This document shows, one piece after another, positions 31,565-43,412 of a stretch of DNA of 64,000 nt. Below the pieces are notes generated by a model. It saw only the letters and a program-made list of their open reading frames with translations. It made no database searches and was not told the origin of the DNA. A program made the translations under genes and the position numbers. The DNA lies in NCBI GenBank assembly GCA_022385805.1, contig MU277753.1, positions 43,205 to 107,204 on the forward strand. The letters run 5' to 3'. Origin of the DNA: Pilatotrama ljubarskyi. Its lineage: Eukaryota; Basidiomycota; Agaricomycetes; Polyporales; Polyporaceae. Each line of letters opens with the position of its first letter. Positions within the stretch are counted from its first letter, which is position 1.

Positions 31565-31622
31565 TGTTTGCAAGCTCAGAAGCGGAAATGGACAAGGTGA
31601 CAACTTTCTTTGCAAATGGTAA
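31565..31622 (-). mobile_element. MITE family 2, end fragment
   Basis: On the minus strand: TTACCATTTGCAAAGAAAG, TTGTCACCTTG, then CGCTTCTGAGCTTGCAAA, which matches the left end of 29,567-29,804. Confidence 0.5.
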
Positions 31623-31986
31623 TAAGGTGCCCATATGAAACACATTGTAGTCAGTGCTTTGACTGTCGGGATTTCTTCTTTTTCCTCAAGCTGCCCCTAT
31701 GACCAGTATCCATTCAATATTGAGCACACGCCGGGCAGACATCCCGGTCTCGGTACCAGTCTATTGGTGGGGGTCAGACATTGAGCGCCGGGTATCAATC
31801 ACTTGACACCAGGCATACATGCATTGAGGAAATTTTGCAGCATGAAGATCCAATGTGAAGTGCATCTGAGATCTGAGCGTTTGCATGAGGACTCGGAGTG
31901 AATCACATCTATTGACATATTAGTCTATCATCAAGATGCCTCCTCTGTATCAATCAACAATCACAAGTGACGGCTCTTTATATCGG
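31623..31986. repeat. SINE-body-like sequence at the edge of the repeat block
   Basis: Positions 31,700-31,815 carry GCCGGGCAGACATCCCGG and GGTCAGACATTGAGCGCCGGG motifs like the body of the SINE at 22,440-22,620. This is the last repeat before the gene-dense, GC-rich half. Confidence 0.45.
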
Positions 31987-34082
31987 CTACTTCCTCTTTC
32001 CTTTCTTACCAGCACGGAGGTTACCTGCAGATTGAGAATGAGGAGAGGCTAAGGCATGACTGGGCTCATCTCGAAGATGTGAAAACAGTTGGGTACGGCT
32101 GTCAAAGTTGCATCCGCATACATTGCAGTTCTGTTCAAAGAGCGTGTCCAGACACTGCGGACAATATGGGCTAGGGGTAACGTACCAGCTTAACCGTTTG
32201 ACCTCCTTGGGCTTTCTTGGCAGCCTCTCGAGCACGTCGCTTTTCCTTCTTCGAAGGCCCACGGATCTCGGACTCTCCGTCAGGCTGGTCGGCTGGTGAA
32301 GGCGCGGGGCGCCCGGATTCCTCGCTTTCCAAGCCTGCTAGCGAATCGGACAGCTTCACGTCTCGCTTTCGTGACCGACGCTGGGTCCTCGGCAGCACGT
32401 CTGGGGACGGGGTTCTGGACGGCTTTCCAGTCCTGGATATTGCGCTTCGCGGTCTGCCACATGGTGCATCCTCGCTGTCCGTTCGTGTGCGGGGTATGCT
32501 GCCGATCGCGCGGTCCGCCTCTGCTTGCTCCCGCTTTTCCTCCTGCTGGACAACCTCCGTTTCTTCCTCCAACGGTGAGTCCGGTGGTGCCTCGTCCGAA
32601 ACCTCATCTTCCGACAGAGCAGGTTCCTCATCCAGTCCAAGCTCTTCGTTTTCCTCTTCCATCTGGCGCTTCAATGCCTCGACTGCCTTCAGATGCTTCT
32701 TGCTGCGTTCGTGGCTGTCCCAAGCGGCCTCGCTGCGGAATGCTTTCCCGCAAGCGACACACTCCCACTCCTCTTCGTTTTCGCCTTCCGCGGCGGCCCA
32801 TTCGAGGTCCGCGGCATCGTCTTTGACCGATGCCTTCTGCCACTCCTGTTCAACGAAGACAGGCTGGCGTGTCGGCGCAGCCTGCTTGGAGCTCGGCGTG
32901 CGGGCGCCCTGTGGTGTGGACTGGCCCTGGCCTTGCGCCTGTCGCGCCAGATGTGTCTTGTATCGTGGATCGCGCTTGCGGATGAACATGGCAAGCGACT
33001 ATATGCGCGATCTCTGTTAGTCACCGAGAGCAAGCCATACGGTTGGGCAAAGACTTACTCTCACTGTGTCGTTGTACTCTTTTCGAGCCTCGTCACGCGC
33101 CTTCTTGTTGTCGCGTTCCATCAATCTATGCCGTCACGTTCGCCAGGGCTGATACGTTCTCAACTATACGCACTCACCTCCGGACTCTGCGGTCTGGCGC
33201 TTCGGCAACGTTCCATTGGTCTGCCCACTCGAACTCCTTGCCCGTTACGAAGTTGGTCCAGAAGTTGTAGAATGTCCGCGCGCATTGATCCTGTTCCTCT
33301 CGCGAGGGGGGTAGCCACGGCCACGTTGAATATCCGAAGGAGGGCATCGGCGTATCGGCGTATTGTTTCTCGTCATGCGCGAGCCGGTCGAACAGGTTGC
33401 GGTATATAGTGAAGAAGCTCTGTACGTAGCCAGAACGTCAGTAGGCGCTTGGGACTCTGAGTTGTGGCGGCATACACTCGGCCCGTCGTCGAAGCCATCG
33501 TATATGCCGGTGTCGAAGAACTGTGCGAGGTGGCGAACAGTAAGTCCGCGATCCCGCGCTCTTGGCGGAGGCGCGCCCCTTCTGATCTCGTCAAGGACAT
33601 CGGCCGCGTCGGATTCAGGAACGAGGGAAGCGCGATGGTTGTCGTACCACGCACGCTCCTAGGGACGCGTGAGAGGATGCGCCTGTGAATGGATGCGAGA
33701 ACGTACTTGTTCGTCGCTTAGGACCTAAGGGCAGTGTGAGCGGCGCCGACTGTGGTGCGTCGTGGATCAGAGAGTCGACCAACCTCATAAGCTTGTTGGA
33801 GCGCGGCGAACCGTTTGGTCGCGCCCTCTATGTCATCCGCGTTCTTGTCCGGATGGTGGAGGAGGGCCAGCCGCCGGAAGGATTTCTAGAGTGCGCATGC
33901 GGTCAGCCCGGCCCACGCCCATCATGGTTGACTGCACATGGTTCTTCTCAGTAATCGATGCGCACCTTGATCTCATCGGCGGTGGCTGACTCGTCCACCT
34001 CGAGAAGGGCATAGTAGTCTGGAGGACCAGCAGCTGCTTCAGGCTGAGCTTCGCCTCGCGCTCTAGACTCTCCCGCTCCCAT
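31987..34082 (-). CDS. JJJ1: JJJ1-type J-domain and C2H2 zinc-finger protein
   Basis: Cytosolic Hsp40 co-chaperone; in yeast Jjj1 works with Ssa Hsp70 and Rei1 to recycle factors from pre-60S ribosomes. From ATG 34,082-34,080 the spliced protein starts [13 protein letters not shown]. The J domain spans about residues 20-90: [28 protein letters not shown] with the HPD tripeptide, YEVLSDEQERAWYD. The family block [18 protein letters not shown] follows, then [16 protein letters not shown] first zinc finger ([23 protein letters not shown]) is at about 32,680-32,760. Next come a long acidic/basic region and a second finger ([18 protein letters not shown]). The end is GKKGKRK and TAG 31,989-31,987. 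About seven introns; the last is only about 31 nt in my model. Divergent from TIM13 across 243 bp. Confidence 0.9.
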
Positions 34083-34325
34083 CTTCGCGCGCGTATGCTG
34101 GTCTTGAGCTTGTTATGTCGCGATGGTCCCAGCACAAATCCGTGAGGGATATACGGATATACGGGGATGAAGGAGGTGTGCGCCGCGCACAGCGAGATGA
34201 TCGAGGCGAGAAAGAGAGCAAGTCTGTAGGCGCCCGCTCCTCGGCTCGGCTTCCGCGTCACTCGCACTCGCTGCTCCCTCTCTCTCGTCCCGACCTCGAC
34301 ATTCACCTCCGCTCTTTCTGCCACA
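34083..34325. promoter_or_regulatory. Bidirectional promoter between JJJ1 and TIM13
   Basis: The 243-bp gap between two divergent start codons must hold both promoters. CGATGATCGAGGCGAG and CT-rich runs are present, but no clear TATA box. Confidence 0.5.
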
Positions 34326-34861
34326 ATGACCTCGCTGTTCGACCGTGGTGGCTCGACGCCCACCTCTTCTCCCGCAGGTGAGACATCCATTCGTTGACCT
34401 CGGTAAAACCCAGCAAATGCGACGTTGCACAGAAATGAGTGCCCGCGTAGAGCAGCTGAAGAGCACCATCCAGAGCCAGATGGCCTACCAGAACGCGCAC
34501 GAACTCATCGACGTGAGCACGATCCGCGCCCTTTCTTACTCTTCCTGACTCTACTCGCTTTCTCAGAAAGTCAACAAGAAATGCTTCGAGAAGTGCGTCC
34601 CAAAACCTGGCAGCTCGCTCTCCAGCTCAGAAGAGGTGCGCCCCCTACACTTCACCTCACTACTTCCACCCCCTGACAGCACGTCCAGAAATGTATCTCG
34701 CAATGCATGGAACGGTACCTGCAAGCATGTAAGTGGCTTTTGACCTTTCTACATGGCCGCCGCTGACACAAAGGCCTCCAGTCGACATTGTTCAGAGGAC
34801 CTACATCGCCCGCCTCAGAAAAGAGCGGTCGGACCAACAGACACCAACGGACAGCTTGTGA
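34326..34861 (+). CDS. TIM13: Small Tim chaperone of the mitochondrial intermembrane space (Tim13)
   Basis: Four exons encode about 100 residues. The start MTSLFDRGGSTPTSSPA leads via an intron (about 34,377-34,432) to EMSARVEQLKSTIQSQMA. The twin CX3C signature is complete: CFEKC, then after 16 residues CISQC. In the family these cysteines form two disulfides and the protein forms a hexamer with Tim8 that carries hydrophobic precursors to the TIM22 complex. The C-terminus is IVQRTYIARLRKERSDQQ..TDSL with TGA 34,859-34,861. The spacing and the following NIVQRTY fit Tim13 rather than Tim8, 9 or 10. Convergent with UBA4, 135 bp apart. Confidence 0.88.
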
Positions 34862-34996
34862 ACACTCTTTGTCCCCTTACCTACCCCTCCCCCAGCTCGC
34901 GCATAATATAGCATCTAATAGACCAGCCTTGGAAAGCCTCTTTGCTTTTCACGCCGCCGTGGACCTCGCATGACCGCCAAACAGCGTACAAGAGCA

Positions 34997-36580
34997 TTAG
35001 TATATCGGAAAGTTGTTATCGACTTCTCTCGCCCACGCACGAAGGCCTCCGACGAGATCTTTGGCCACCCCGATTCCACCCGTATTCGTGAGCGCATCTA
35101 CCGCAAGCTGCGAATCATTTCCTAGTCTACAGACAACGTATACCTCACTATCGCGGTTCTCGCCAGCCAGCTCGGTCATGAATGCGGAGGGATTGGTTAG
35201 TAGTTCTTTAATTGGCACGTCTATAGATTCGTGAGGTGAGGGGATGAGATCATGGCATAGCTCGCACTCACTGATTGACCCTGGCAAGTGGCAAATCCCA
35301 AACTCCGTGCGCGGCCGAACATCCAGAATGCGAGCAGGCCGAGCCGCCCCGTCCAATGCGCGCTTCAACTCCTACAACAGGTTGGGCGGTCCAGCCTGGT
35401 GACATCGTCTACAGTCAAACAGACCCACCTGAGCACGAATGCGTCTCTGCGAGTTCCCTTCTGCGAGACCGCGAGACACCCAGTCTGGCCGTGCTCCGCC
35501 GCAGAATGCGACGTAGTCGGTCTCTTCGATCTTGCCCATCTTTTCGCCCTCGTTCCCACATGCTGGACAAGTCACTCTCCGCGTCCTCAGCTTCACGCTG
35601 CGGAACGGGGGTGCCCCCAAGGCCGAGAACATCAACAATGATGGCTTGCCGTCTACAGGGACCCGATTTACATCATCTTGACTAGAGCAGCGTTTGAACG
35701 CACCATGCAGGCCAGTAAGAATCTTGATTGCTTCCAGAGCTTGCAAGTTCCCGATAACGCCGGTGACGGCACCCAACACTCCGAGCTCCTCGCATGAGCC
35801 CGCCATATCCGGAGCAGGCGGCTTCGGGAACAGGCACCTGTAGCACGGGCCCCTCTCTAGCCCCTTCTGACCGGCGGTGGTGTCGAGCGGGAGGTTGTAG
35901 GTGCAGAGCTGTCCTTCGAACTGCTGCGCCGCGCCGCTCACAAGAGGTTTTCCTAACCGGACGGCAGTATCAGAGAGGAGGTAACGGGTCGGCAGATTGT
36001 CTGTGCAGTCGAGGATGAGGTCGTAAGGCGCAAGGAGTTCCAAGGCATTGGCAGAAGTCAGGGCGGTGGTAATCGGATTGACCCGGACCCGTGAATTAAT
36101 CCTGAAGGGAACAGGCAGCGCTCGAGGAGTAGCGCGAGAATCGGGAACAAGGAGACATACTGCCTGATGGCTTCAGTAGCGGAGAGCACCTTGGGCATGC
36201 CCACTCTTGCTTCAGTGTGCAGCAACTGGCGCTGGAGGTTGGAGATTTCGACATTGTCGTGGTCAATGATACCGATTGTCCCTTGGGTTGTGCAAAAGTC
36301 AGTCACTTAAAATGTCTAACCCTCTACCGCGCTGAGAAACCTACCGACGCCAGCGGCCGCAAGATATTGTAGAGCGGGACAGCCCAGTCCACCGGCTCCG
36401 ACGACAGCAACAGACGCCTTCTGCAGCTTAAGCTGGCCTAGACATGCTCAGGACAAACTCTTCAGACCGAATATGCAGATAGAGACCTTCGAGCCCGAAG
36501 CCGTCGAGGATCATCTGGCGGCCATACCGACGGTAGTCTCCGAGAGGTAGCTGTGGCTGAGGCTCAACGGAAGAAGTCAT
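34997..36580 (-). CDS. UBA4: Uba4/MOCS3: E1-like adenylyltransferase and sulfurtransferase
   Basis: Activates Urm1 (and, in fungi with Moco, possibly the MPT synthase subunit) by adenylation and thiocarboxylation for tRNA wobble-uridine thiolation. ATG at 36,580-36,578, [20 protein letters not shown]. The ThiF domain shows [21 protein letters not shown] (nucleotide loop, written in parts), [29 protein letters not shown] and the catalytic-cysteine region [14 protein letters not shown]. The zinc cysteines are CYRC and CPAC. A C-terminal rhodanese domain has [18 protein letters not shown] and the active-site loop [10 protein letters not shown]. The stop TAA is at 34,999-34,997, after NNFPIY. At least four introns. 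Both enzymatic halves look intact. Confidence 0.93.
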
Positions 36581-36984
36581 ACTGTTGTAGCGAGAGCCGT
36601 CGGATAAAAATCAACTTGATAGAAATACCAGTCAGTTCATGCGACCTTTAGCAAAGATGCGCGAGCAGAGCGAGAAAAGATTGAAGAGCGAGACGAGAGA
36701 TTCTTGAAGAACGAGAGAGCCCGAGACGGCCAGGCGGGAGTGAGATCTGGAGATCCATCGGGCGCGATCATGCACGACACGCGATCGCGATCCGCTCTCT
36801 GCTCTCCTCAACCTCTCTCTCCGCTACGCTCATCTCTCTCCTCAACGTTCTCAACACCTTGCCCTCATCAGCCTCCTTTTGCCTATCCGAGCTCTCCTGA
36901 GCGCACGAAAGCAACCACTTTCTACTCTGAACTTGCTCCATCACCATAACCTCTACACGCACAATCCCAGACGCGACCCCGACC
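36581..36984. promoter_or_regulatory. Bidirectional promoter between UBA4 and APC10
   Basis: A 404-bp divergent spacer. The plus-strand half is CT-rich near 36,800-36,930, which is typical of fungal core promoters and 5' UTRs. No TATA box is evident. Confidence 0.45.
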
Positions 36985-37969
36985 ATGGCGAGCGCAAGTG
37001 CCGTCGCCCCCATACCCATGCCCACCGTCGCAGTCGCAGCCCGCCGGCGACTCGCACAACCCGTCCCGGCAGGTGCTCTTCCACCAGGCGCGGAGGGCGC
37101 ACCCATCATCTACACCGGTGAGTACGCACCTCTGCCCGTTTAGCCACTCATCCTCGTCCGGTCACCGTCTTCTAACCCACCGACTCCACGCGTCCTCCAG
37201 GCAAGAAAGCTCCCAAGCTGCCCTGGCCGGACATCGGACACCTTGCAAAGTGGTCCGTGTCCTCCTTCAAGTTCGGCTTCGGCCCAGAATGCCTCACGGA
37301 CGACGACCCCGACACGTTCTGGCAGTACGTCATCCTACCCACCCCTCATCCCGTCCGCAAGCTTATGCTCACATAGCAGCTCTAGCTCCGATGGCCCTCA
37401 GCCGCACTTCATCACGATTGAGTTCCCGCGGAAGGTCTCAGTGCAGGTGAGTGCTCCTCAGCGGGCAGGAACACCGCCATGTTCTTATCGGGCGCCAGAA
37501 ACTGTCCATCTACCTGAACTATCCCCTGGACGACTCGTACACCCCGGCCAATATGTGCATCAGGGCGGGCACGGGACCGGTCGACATGCAGGACCTCCGG
37601 ATAGTCTCGCTGGAGAAGCCCGACGGTTGGGTCACGTTTGACATCTGTTTGGAGCCGAGCGAGGAAGGCGAAGGCTTGTGAGTGAACCCCTTTGTTCTCG
37701 CCTCCACCTTGCACTGAACGTGCGTCGCAGCAAACACATCGACGTCTACATGATCCAGATCCTCATCATGAACAACCACATGAACGGCAAAGACACGCAC
37801 GTCCGTGGTGTTAAAGTCCTTGGTCCTGTCGAGTGCGTCTCTCAACATCCTCGCGGTCCATGCGATCTCCTCACTGAGACATGTTTGCTATAGGCGGAAA
37901 CTGCAGGCGTACGAAGAGCCGTTCCCGTTCGTGACCGCGCCGTTCAAGATGTATGAGTGCATCCGGTAA
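36985..37969 (+). CDS. APC10: Anaphase-promoting complex subunit 10 (Doc1)
   Basis: Substrate co-receptor of the APC/C ubiquitin ligase, which reads D-box degrons together with Cdc20/Cdh1. A Ala/Pro-rich N-terminus (MASASAVAPIPMP) precedes the DOC jelly-roll: DIGHLAKWSVSSFKFGFG, LTDDDPDTFW, SDGPQPHFITIEFPRK, LSIYLNYPLDDSYTPANMCI, LEKPDGWVTFDI, then YMIQILIMNNHMNGKDTHVR and GVKVLGPVE, the usual signature of the family. It ends APFKMYECIR and TAA 37,967-37,969. No terminal IR tail is seen; many orthologues end in Ile-Arg, and here the last residues are indeed I-R, which fits TPR-subunit docking. Five or so short introns. Confidence 0.93.
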
Positions 37970-38248
37970 TTTGATGATGTACGAGTAGTGTACTGTAATT
38001 GTATGGACTAGGGAGTGGATGTACGATAGACAGCAGCTAGTATGCAAATCATGTTCGACACCTAGACAAAGTCATCCTACATCAGTATGTGATAGCGAGC
38101 TCTGGTGGCTGATGTGGCTCAGCCACAAACGCGTCGCGTGCGCGCTCCGGAGGGACTTTGGCAGGTCTTTCTCTTCCGCCCACTGCTCCCAGCCTCGCAC
38201 ACTCGCTTGACAAGCACACCCACGACGGCCGACCTGACAGCTCTCGAG

Positions 38249-39041
38249 ATGGCGGATGCACAAGCAGGCCCATCGACGCCTCACGAGATGCGAATCACCA
38301 ACCACGGCAAGATCGCGAATTGGGTGTCCTTCGCGCTAGATCATCTGCAGGTCTGTGGTGGACTCGCATTACAGACCTGGGTGACATCTCGTAAACCTCG
38401 ATAGCACAGAAGCATGAAGACAGACCGCTAGTGTTACATACACTACCCGCAGGGAAGGGGAAAGCACCGACCACAGAAGAGCAAATGGGCCCCGAAAACG
38501 ACGAAACTCCGCCGGCGAAAGCAGACAAGAAGCGCGAGGGATTGCACCCTTCGATGGCAACGATTCCTCGACTGGTGTCGGTGGTGGAGATCATCAAGCG
38601 CGAGTACCTGAAGACGCTCGATCCAGGACTGGCAGAAGGGGGTAGTCTGTCTGGGCTGCACCAGTACAATGAAGTCGGCGACCTTGCGGAGGCCGGGTAC
38701 ATCGAGGGGACAGGAGACGAGGAACAAGCGCGGTTGGAGTCGCTGGCGCTGGCGCTGCAGGGGCGCAATCAGTACGTCCCCGGTCTCGCTCGTCGTCCTG
38801 CCCAGCGCTGAGGAAGGGTGCTGTTGCAGCGTAAAGCAGAAGAAGATCGCGTTTATGCGGGTGACGCTCTGCCGCAAGGAAATCCCACAGCTGATCGCCA
38901 GAGGCGCGACGTGAGTGTCAGCTTGTTCGCGCGAGCAGTAGTCGTGCTGAACCCGCGCGCAGCTACCAGCGGCCTGCTGTGCGGAAGCTGAGCAAGTCCG
39001 CCCGCGCACGGCTGAAGAAGAAGCAGAGGAAGGGCGAGTAG
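38249..39041 (+). CDS. Alba-domain protein, RNase P/MRP Rpp25/Pop6-like
   Basis: Alba-fold RNA-binding protein. The start MADAQAGPSTPHEM is followed by MRITNHGKIANWVSFALDH. An intron at 38,353-38,409 joins to KHEDRPLVLHTLPAGKGKAP, then a polar insert, then TIPRLVSVVEIIKREYLKTL and LHQYNEVGDL, and KIAFMRVTLCRKEIPQL after the second intron (38,771-38,830). It ends with a basic tail KSARARLKKKQRKGE and TAG 39,039-39,041. The pattern of the Alba strands and the LHQYNE motif resemble fungal Alba proteins placed near Rpp25/Pop6. A role in RNase P/MRP is family inference; other Alba RNA-binding roles are possible. Confidence 0.75.
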
Positions 39042-39368
39042 AGGATATTGCGATTACGATTACGATTATATTGTACGATAAGGGGTTGTCTGTGCACAAT
39101 GGCAGTACATATCCCGATTGGGCTGTTTGTTCAGAGCAAACAAGAGTGCGTTGGGTCCGACGACGAGCGCACGTCCCCGCACAGCTCTCTCGCCCCGCCC
39201 AGCTCTCCAGCCCGCCCACACCGCCCGCCACTCTCTCCTCCCTCGCCATCGCTCTCCCCGTCGTCGCCGTCTCTGACCCGCTGCGCCATATTCTACTCTC
39301 ACTCAACGCTCGCTCTGTCGCACTTGATCGCCGGCTTGCTCTAAAAAGGTCGGACGCCTGCGCCTCCG

Positions 39369-42300
39369 ATGCCTCGTCGCACCGCGACCCCCGCCACTCC
39401 CGCCCCGTCCGCGCCCCTCCCGCCCCCGCCGCGCGACATCGCCGCCCTCGCGGAGTCAGACCCACAATGGGCCGCCAACCTCCAGACCCTCCGTCGGCAC
39501 TGGAAGTGGGCCAACTTCTCCCAGTTCTTCTACACCTTCGCCCCTCTCCTCGCCATGCCTGACGTCTTCCTAGCGGTAAGCCTCTCTTCGCGGTCCGCTC
39601 GTGCGTGTTCCACGCGCCGTTTGCATCCATGCCGCTATTCCGTCTGTCGTCCCCTCTTCTGACACGCTCCTCGCCACACAGGACGTCGAAGACGATCTCG
39701 CTCGCGGCACCAACCTCTATCTCCCCCGAATCATGCATAGACTCCTCTATACCCTCTCCCAGGACAGAAAGATCACGTCAGTACCTCTCCATCTCATCCA
39801 GCGCTTACTTACCCTTGCTCTACAGCATCGACAACTGGCAGTCTGCCCTCCGCAGACAGTACCTCCGTCGTGCCCCCGAGCTCAATCCCATCGGACCCGA
39901 GCCCAAAGTTGCCTCTCGCGACTCCTCCGTCGCTCCCTCCGAGGGCGAACGCGGGGACGTGAAGGAAGACGTGGAAGCCGAGCCTAAGCCATCCGAGGAG
40001 ATGGAGAACACTCAACCTGAAGGCAAGCCTGATGGAGATGAGGCGGAGAGCTCGCACATAGAACCCAAAGGCGAATCTGCAGAACCCAAAGCTGAACCAC
40101 AGGAAGATGCCGAGGTGCCTGCAAGAGCCAGCACTGACCAGCGACCGAAGACGGAGGAGCTGGAGGAGAGCAAGGATTGGCTCGATCTCCCCATGCTCGC
40201 CAAGCTCGACTCCCTCCATCTCCTCACCGACTGGCAGTTCCACAACCCGTACAGGGTGCGCCAGATTATGAAGGACGATGACGAAGCCGCAAACTGGGTA
40301 CGGCCCCTTCCAGCACCGTAATCACAGGCGAGATGCTGATCTGGGTGCCTGCAGCGAATAGAGCCCATCGGTTATGATGCAAGGACTAACGCGTATTGGC
40401 TCATCGGACGTATGTGGCGAGTCCCTTCCTTGCTGCTCTACGGGCTCACCCATGCGCAAACTCTGCAGCGGATAGACTATGGATCCAACGCGTTCCTCCC
40501 AAACCTCCCCGGACGCGCAACCTCAAGCGCAAACGACCAACGGCGCCAGCCAAGAAGGCCAGCACTAAAGGCCCGACGAGCAAGGCCGTGGAGTCCGACT
40601 CTGACGACGAGGAGGACGAGCCGGTCACCCGCTCCAAGCGCACACGTACACAGTCCCAGTCCCAGCCCCAGACGCGGACACCAGCCAACGGGCGGAGCAC
40701 CCGTGCCTCCCGCCGCCAAACCCGCGCATCGTCCCCGGCGCCCGAGCTCAGCTCCCCTAGCAAGAGCACGCGCGCAGCCAAAGTTCAAGCGAACAAGAAG
40801 CTTGACATCCAGGCCAAAGAGCTTGCCGAGTTCCAGCGACAGGCCGCAAAACTCGACTCTGCGAGAGGCAAGGCTAAGGCTAATGCGAGCCCTCGTGCGT
40901 CGCGCAGGAATCTTCCGAGCCCGGCAAAGCGGGCCATGGGTACCAGAATTAGTGCACGTCTGCGCCGCTCGACCCGAGGAACAACGGAGGACGACGACGA
41001 TGACGAGTGGCAGCAAGTCCCCGACGAATGGCTGCAGGAGAGCGCTTCCTCGAGTCGACGAAATAGTGCCCGTACACGCGCGAACGGGAAGGCAAGAGCT
41101 GTGGAGGACGAAGACGAGACTGAGAATGTCGATGGCGAGGCGGTGGCGGAGGCGAATGCTGATCGTGAAGCAGAAGCGGATGCCCAGGGTGAAGCGGACG
41201 AGGATGGTGAGGAGGGAGGGCACGAGAAAGGTCACCAGGACGGAGACGCGGACGAACAGGAGCTCCTTCAGAAAGCTGGACTGGAAAGTGACGCTGTTAG
41301 CGAGTTGACGGACCTTTCAGACGAGCCGCAAGACGCCATGATGGCCGAGAGTGACGATGCAGAAGAACCCCCTACCAAGAAGCGTAGCACTCGGGGCCGC
41401 AGAAACGTGGGCGGTAGGAAATCTGCGAAGCAGACTCGGAAAGCCAGACCGCTCGCTAAGGAGAAGCCGCCACCTGTGGAGGACGCGCAGCCGGAGGAGC
41501 AAGAAGAGCAGGAAGAGGAGCCGCCCTCACCTCCTCTGCCAGCCGACTTCGTCGAATGGGAAGCCGTACGTGCCTGACTTGCTGTGCGCAGTGATCGAGA
41601 TAACTAACGGACATCGCTACTTCAGATCGCCGTGACGTTGCCGGAATGGGAACACGTAGCCGACAGGTTCGCGAACACGACTCATTACCTGGAGAAGGCC
41701 CTCTATAAGACCCTCTCCCAAAATATCGTGCCGTTTGTTACGGCTGAGCTCAGGGTGTGTGAAGCGTTGTCTTGTGATCACTTCTCGCTGACGCGGCGGT
41801 CTATGCAGGAACAAGAGAAGCGGCGGCGGATAGAGGAGGCGATCGTCCACAGGAAACGCTCGTCCCGCATCGCGCTCAAGGAAAGCGAAAAGGAAGAGGC
41901 GCGGCTGGCCGCAAAGAGGAAGGCGGAGGAGGAAGAGAAGATGGCTCGCGCCAAGAGACAGGAGGCACGGCTGAAGAAGGAAGAGGCCGAGCGGGCTAAG
42001 CGGGAACGCGCGCGCGAGCAGCGTCGCAAAGAGCGCGAAGAGCGAGAAGCTCGCGCGCGAGCGAAAGCTGAACGTGCCGAGAGGTCCGTCCTACCGTCAT
42101 TGCGGTGATAGCTGATCCTTATGTTATAACCTGGCAGGGAAGCCGAGACGTCCGTTGCCAGGTCCACTGCAACGCCCACGGTAAACGGCACGCAAGCGTC
42201 TTCTTCTGTTCAAACCAGCCGTGTCGTGACCCCCAACGGTGTCCGGTCGCCCGACTGGGTCCTAGACTGCGAGGTCTGTCACAAACAGGGCGTCAACGTG

Positions 42301-43412
42301 GTATGTGTTACTTTGCATGTTATTTTCACACCGGCGCTCACGTTCACGCAGGACGATGGGCTAGCAATGGTCTCATGTGGCTCGTGTAACAGGTGGCAAC
42401 ACATCCCCTGTCACGACCTCAATGATCAGCGATCGGGTCGACCGCGGCGCAACTGGGAGGACCAACAGTTCTATTGCTCTCGCTGCCGTCAGCGAGCCAT
42501 GAACGGCGGGGCATATGGTAACCAGCCGCTCCAGACCTACCCGTCACATTCGCAGTACAGTTGGTCACAAGGGGGCCGCCCACCGGCACCGGTGCCTAAG
42601 CCCACAGGCGTTGATCCATACACGCCGACCCCAGAACTGCGATACTCTCACCGTTCCCCTGTAGAAAATGGCGTGGGGTACCATCAGCAGTCGTACAGCA
42701 CGAACCATGTGGGAGCTGCCTCCTACTCTCGTTCGTCGCATCCTAACACTGGTTTCTCCTTCTCGCAATACCAGCCGGATCAACGCACGATTCCTTCGCG
42801 GAGTGTGGTTCCTAATACAGCTCCTACGGCATCCTGGACGAACGGCGGTGGATACGTGACATCCCCTGAGCACATGACAGGTCGCATGCAGTCTGCGCAT
42901 TTTGTCCCGCAGTACGCTCACAGCGGTGGAGTATACGCGAGCAACCGCATACCTTCTGCCTACCAGGTAAGCCGCAGTTGTCCGTTGGCTATGAAGCCAG
43001 CTAATCTTGCCTTCAGAGCACTTCTTCCGTCGCTCAATACGATGTCTCACATAACACTCCGGGGACAATGTCCGCAGCCCGCTGGCCAGCCTCTTCCTCC
43101 ACGAACGGCTACCATTCGGCCGCAGGCAGCGCGGTGCAGACGGCCGCCGAATCCCTCGCGTACATGCACGATGGCGGTAGCCGCTACGGCAGCTCATCCA
43201 CGTGGCCTTCACACTCGTACGGACAAGGGCAACAACATATGGCTCCCTCCGCACAGCCTAGTCACTCTGGCCACACCAGCCGCCCCTCGTATCCTCCAGC
43301 CCCAATCGGTGTCGACCCGCTTGCAAGCCACACATATCAAGCCCCTCGGGCTGAGCAGCAGGTCGGACCCTCCGTCACGAACGGCAGCTCCTCTTTCAAT
43401 TTCCAGTCATGA
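39369..43412 (+). CDS. DDT/WHIM-type and PHD-finger chromatin protein, RSF1-like
   Basis: A long nuclear protein of roughly 1,100 residues; the start is MPRRTATPATPAPSA (ATG 39,369). The N-terminal third fits a DDT/WHIM module: HWKWANFSQFFYTFAPLL, WQSALRRQYL, LTDWQFHNPYRVRQIMKDDD, then PIGYDARTNAYWLIG and DRLWIQRVPP. A disordered, charged, Ser/Lys/Arg-rich centre follows (40,490-41,560) with nuclear-localisation-like runs. A coiled coil of Glu/Arg/Lys lies at 41,810-42,080. A PHD finger is coded by about 42,268-42,490: CEVCHKQG, then MVSCGSCNRWQHIPCHDL and FYCSRCRQ. The tail is Ser/Tyr/Gln-rich and ends SSFNFQS with TGA 43,410-43,412. In relatives such proteins bind nucleosome remodellers of the ISWI class; that role is inferred. 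About nine introns. Confidence 0.8.

Noticed and set aside
32217..33020. 267-codon plus-strand Ser-rich frame
   Set aside because: Antisense shadow of the JJJ1 acidic region (Glu codons read as Ser/Phe/Leu).
38443..39738. 431-codon minus-strand frame
   Set aside because: Antisense to the Alba gene and the start of the DDT/PHD gene, and without any motif.
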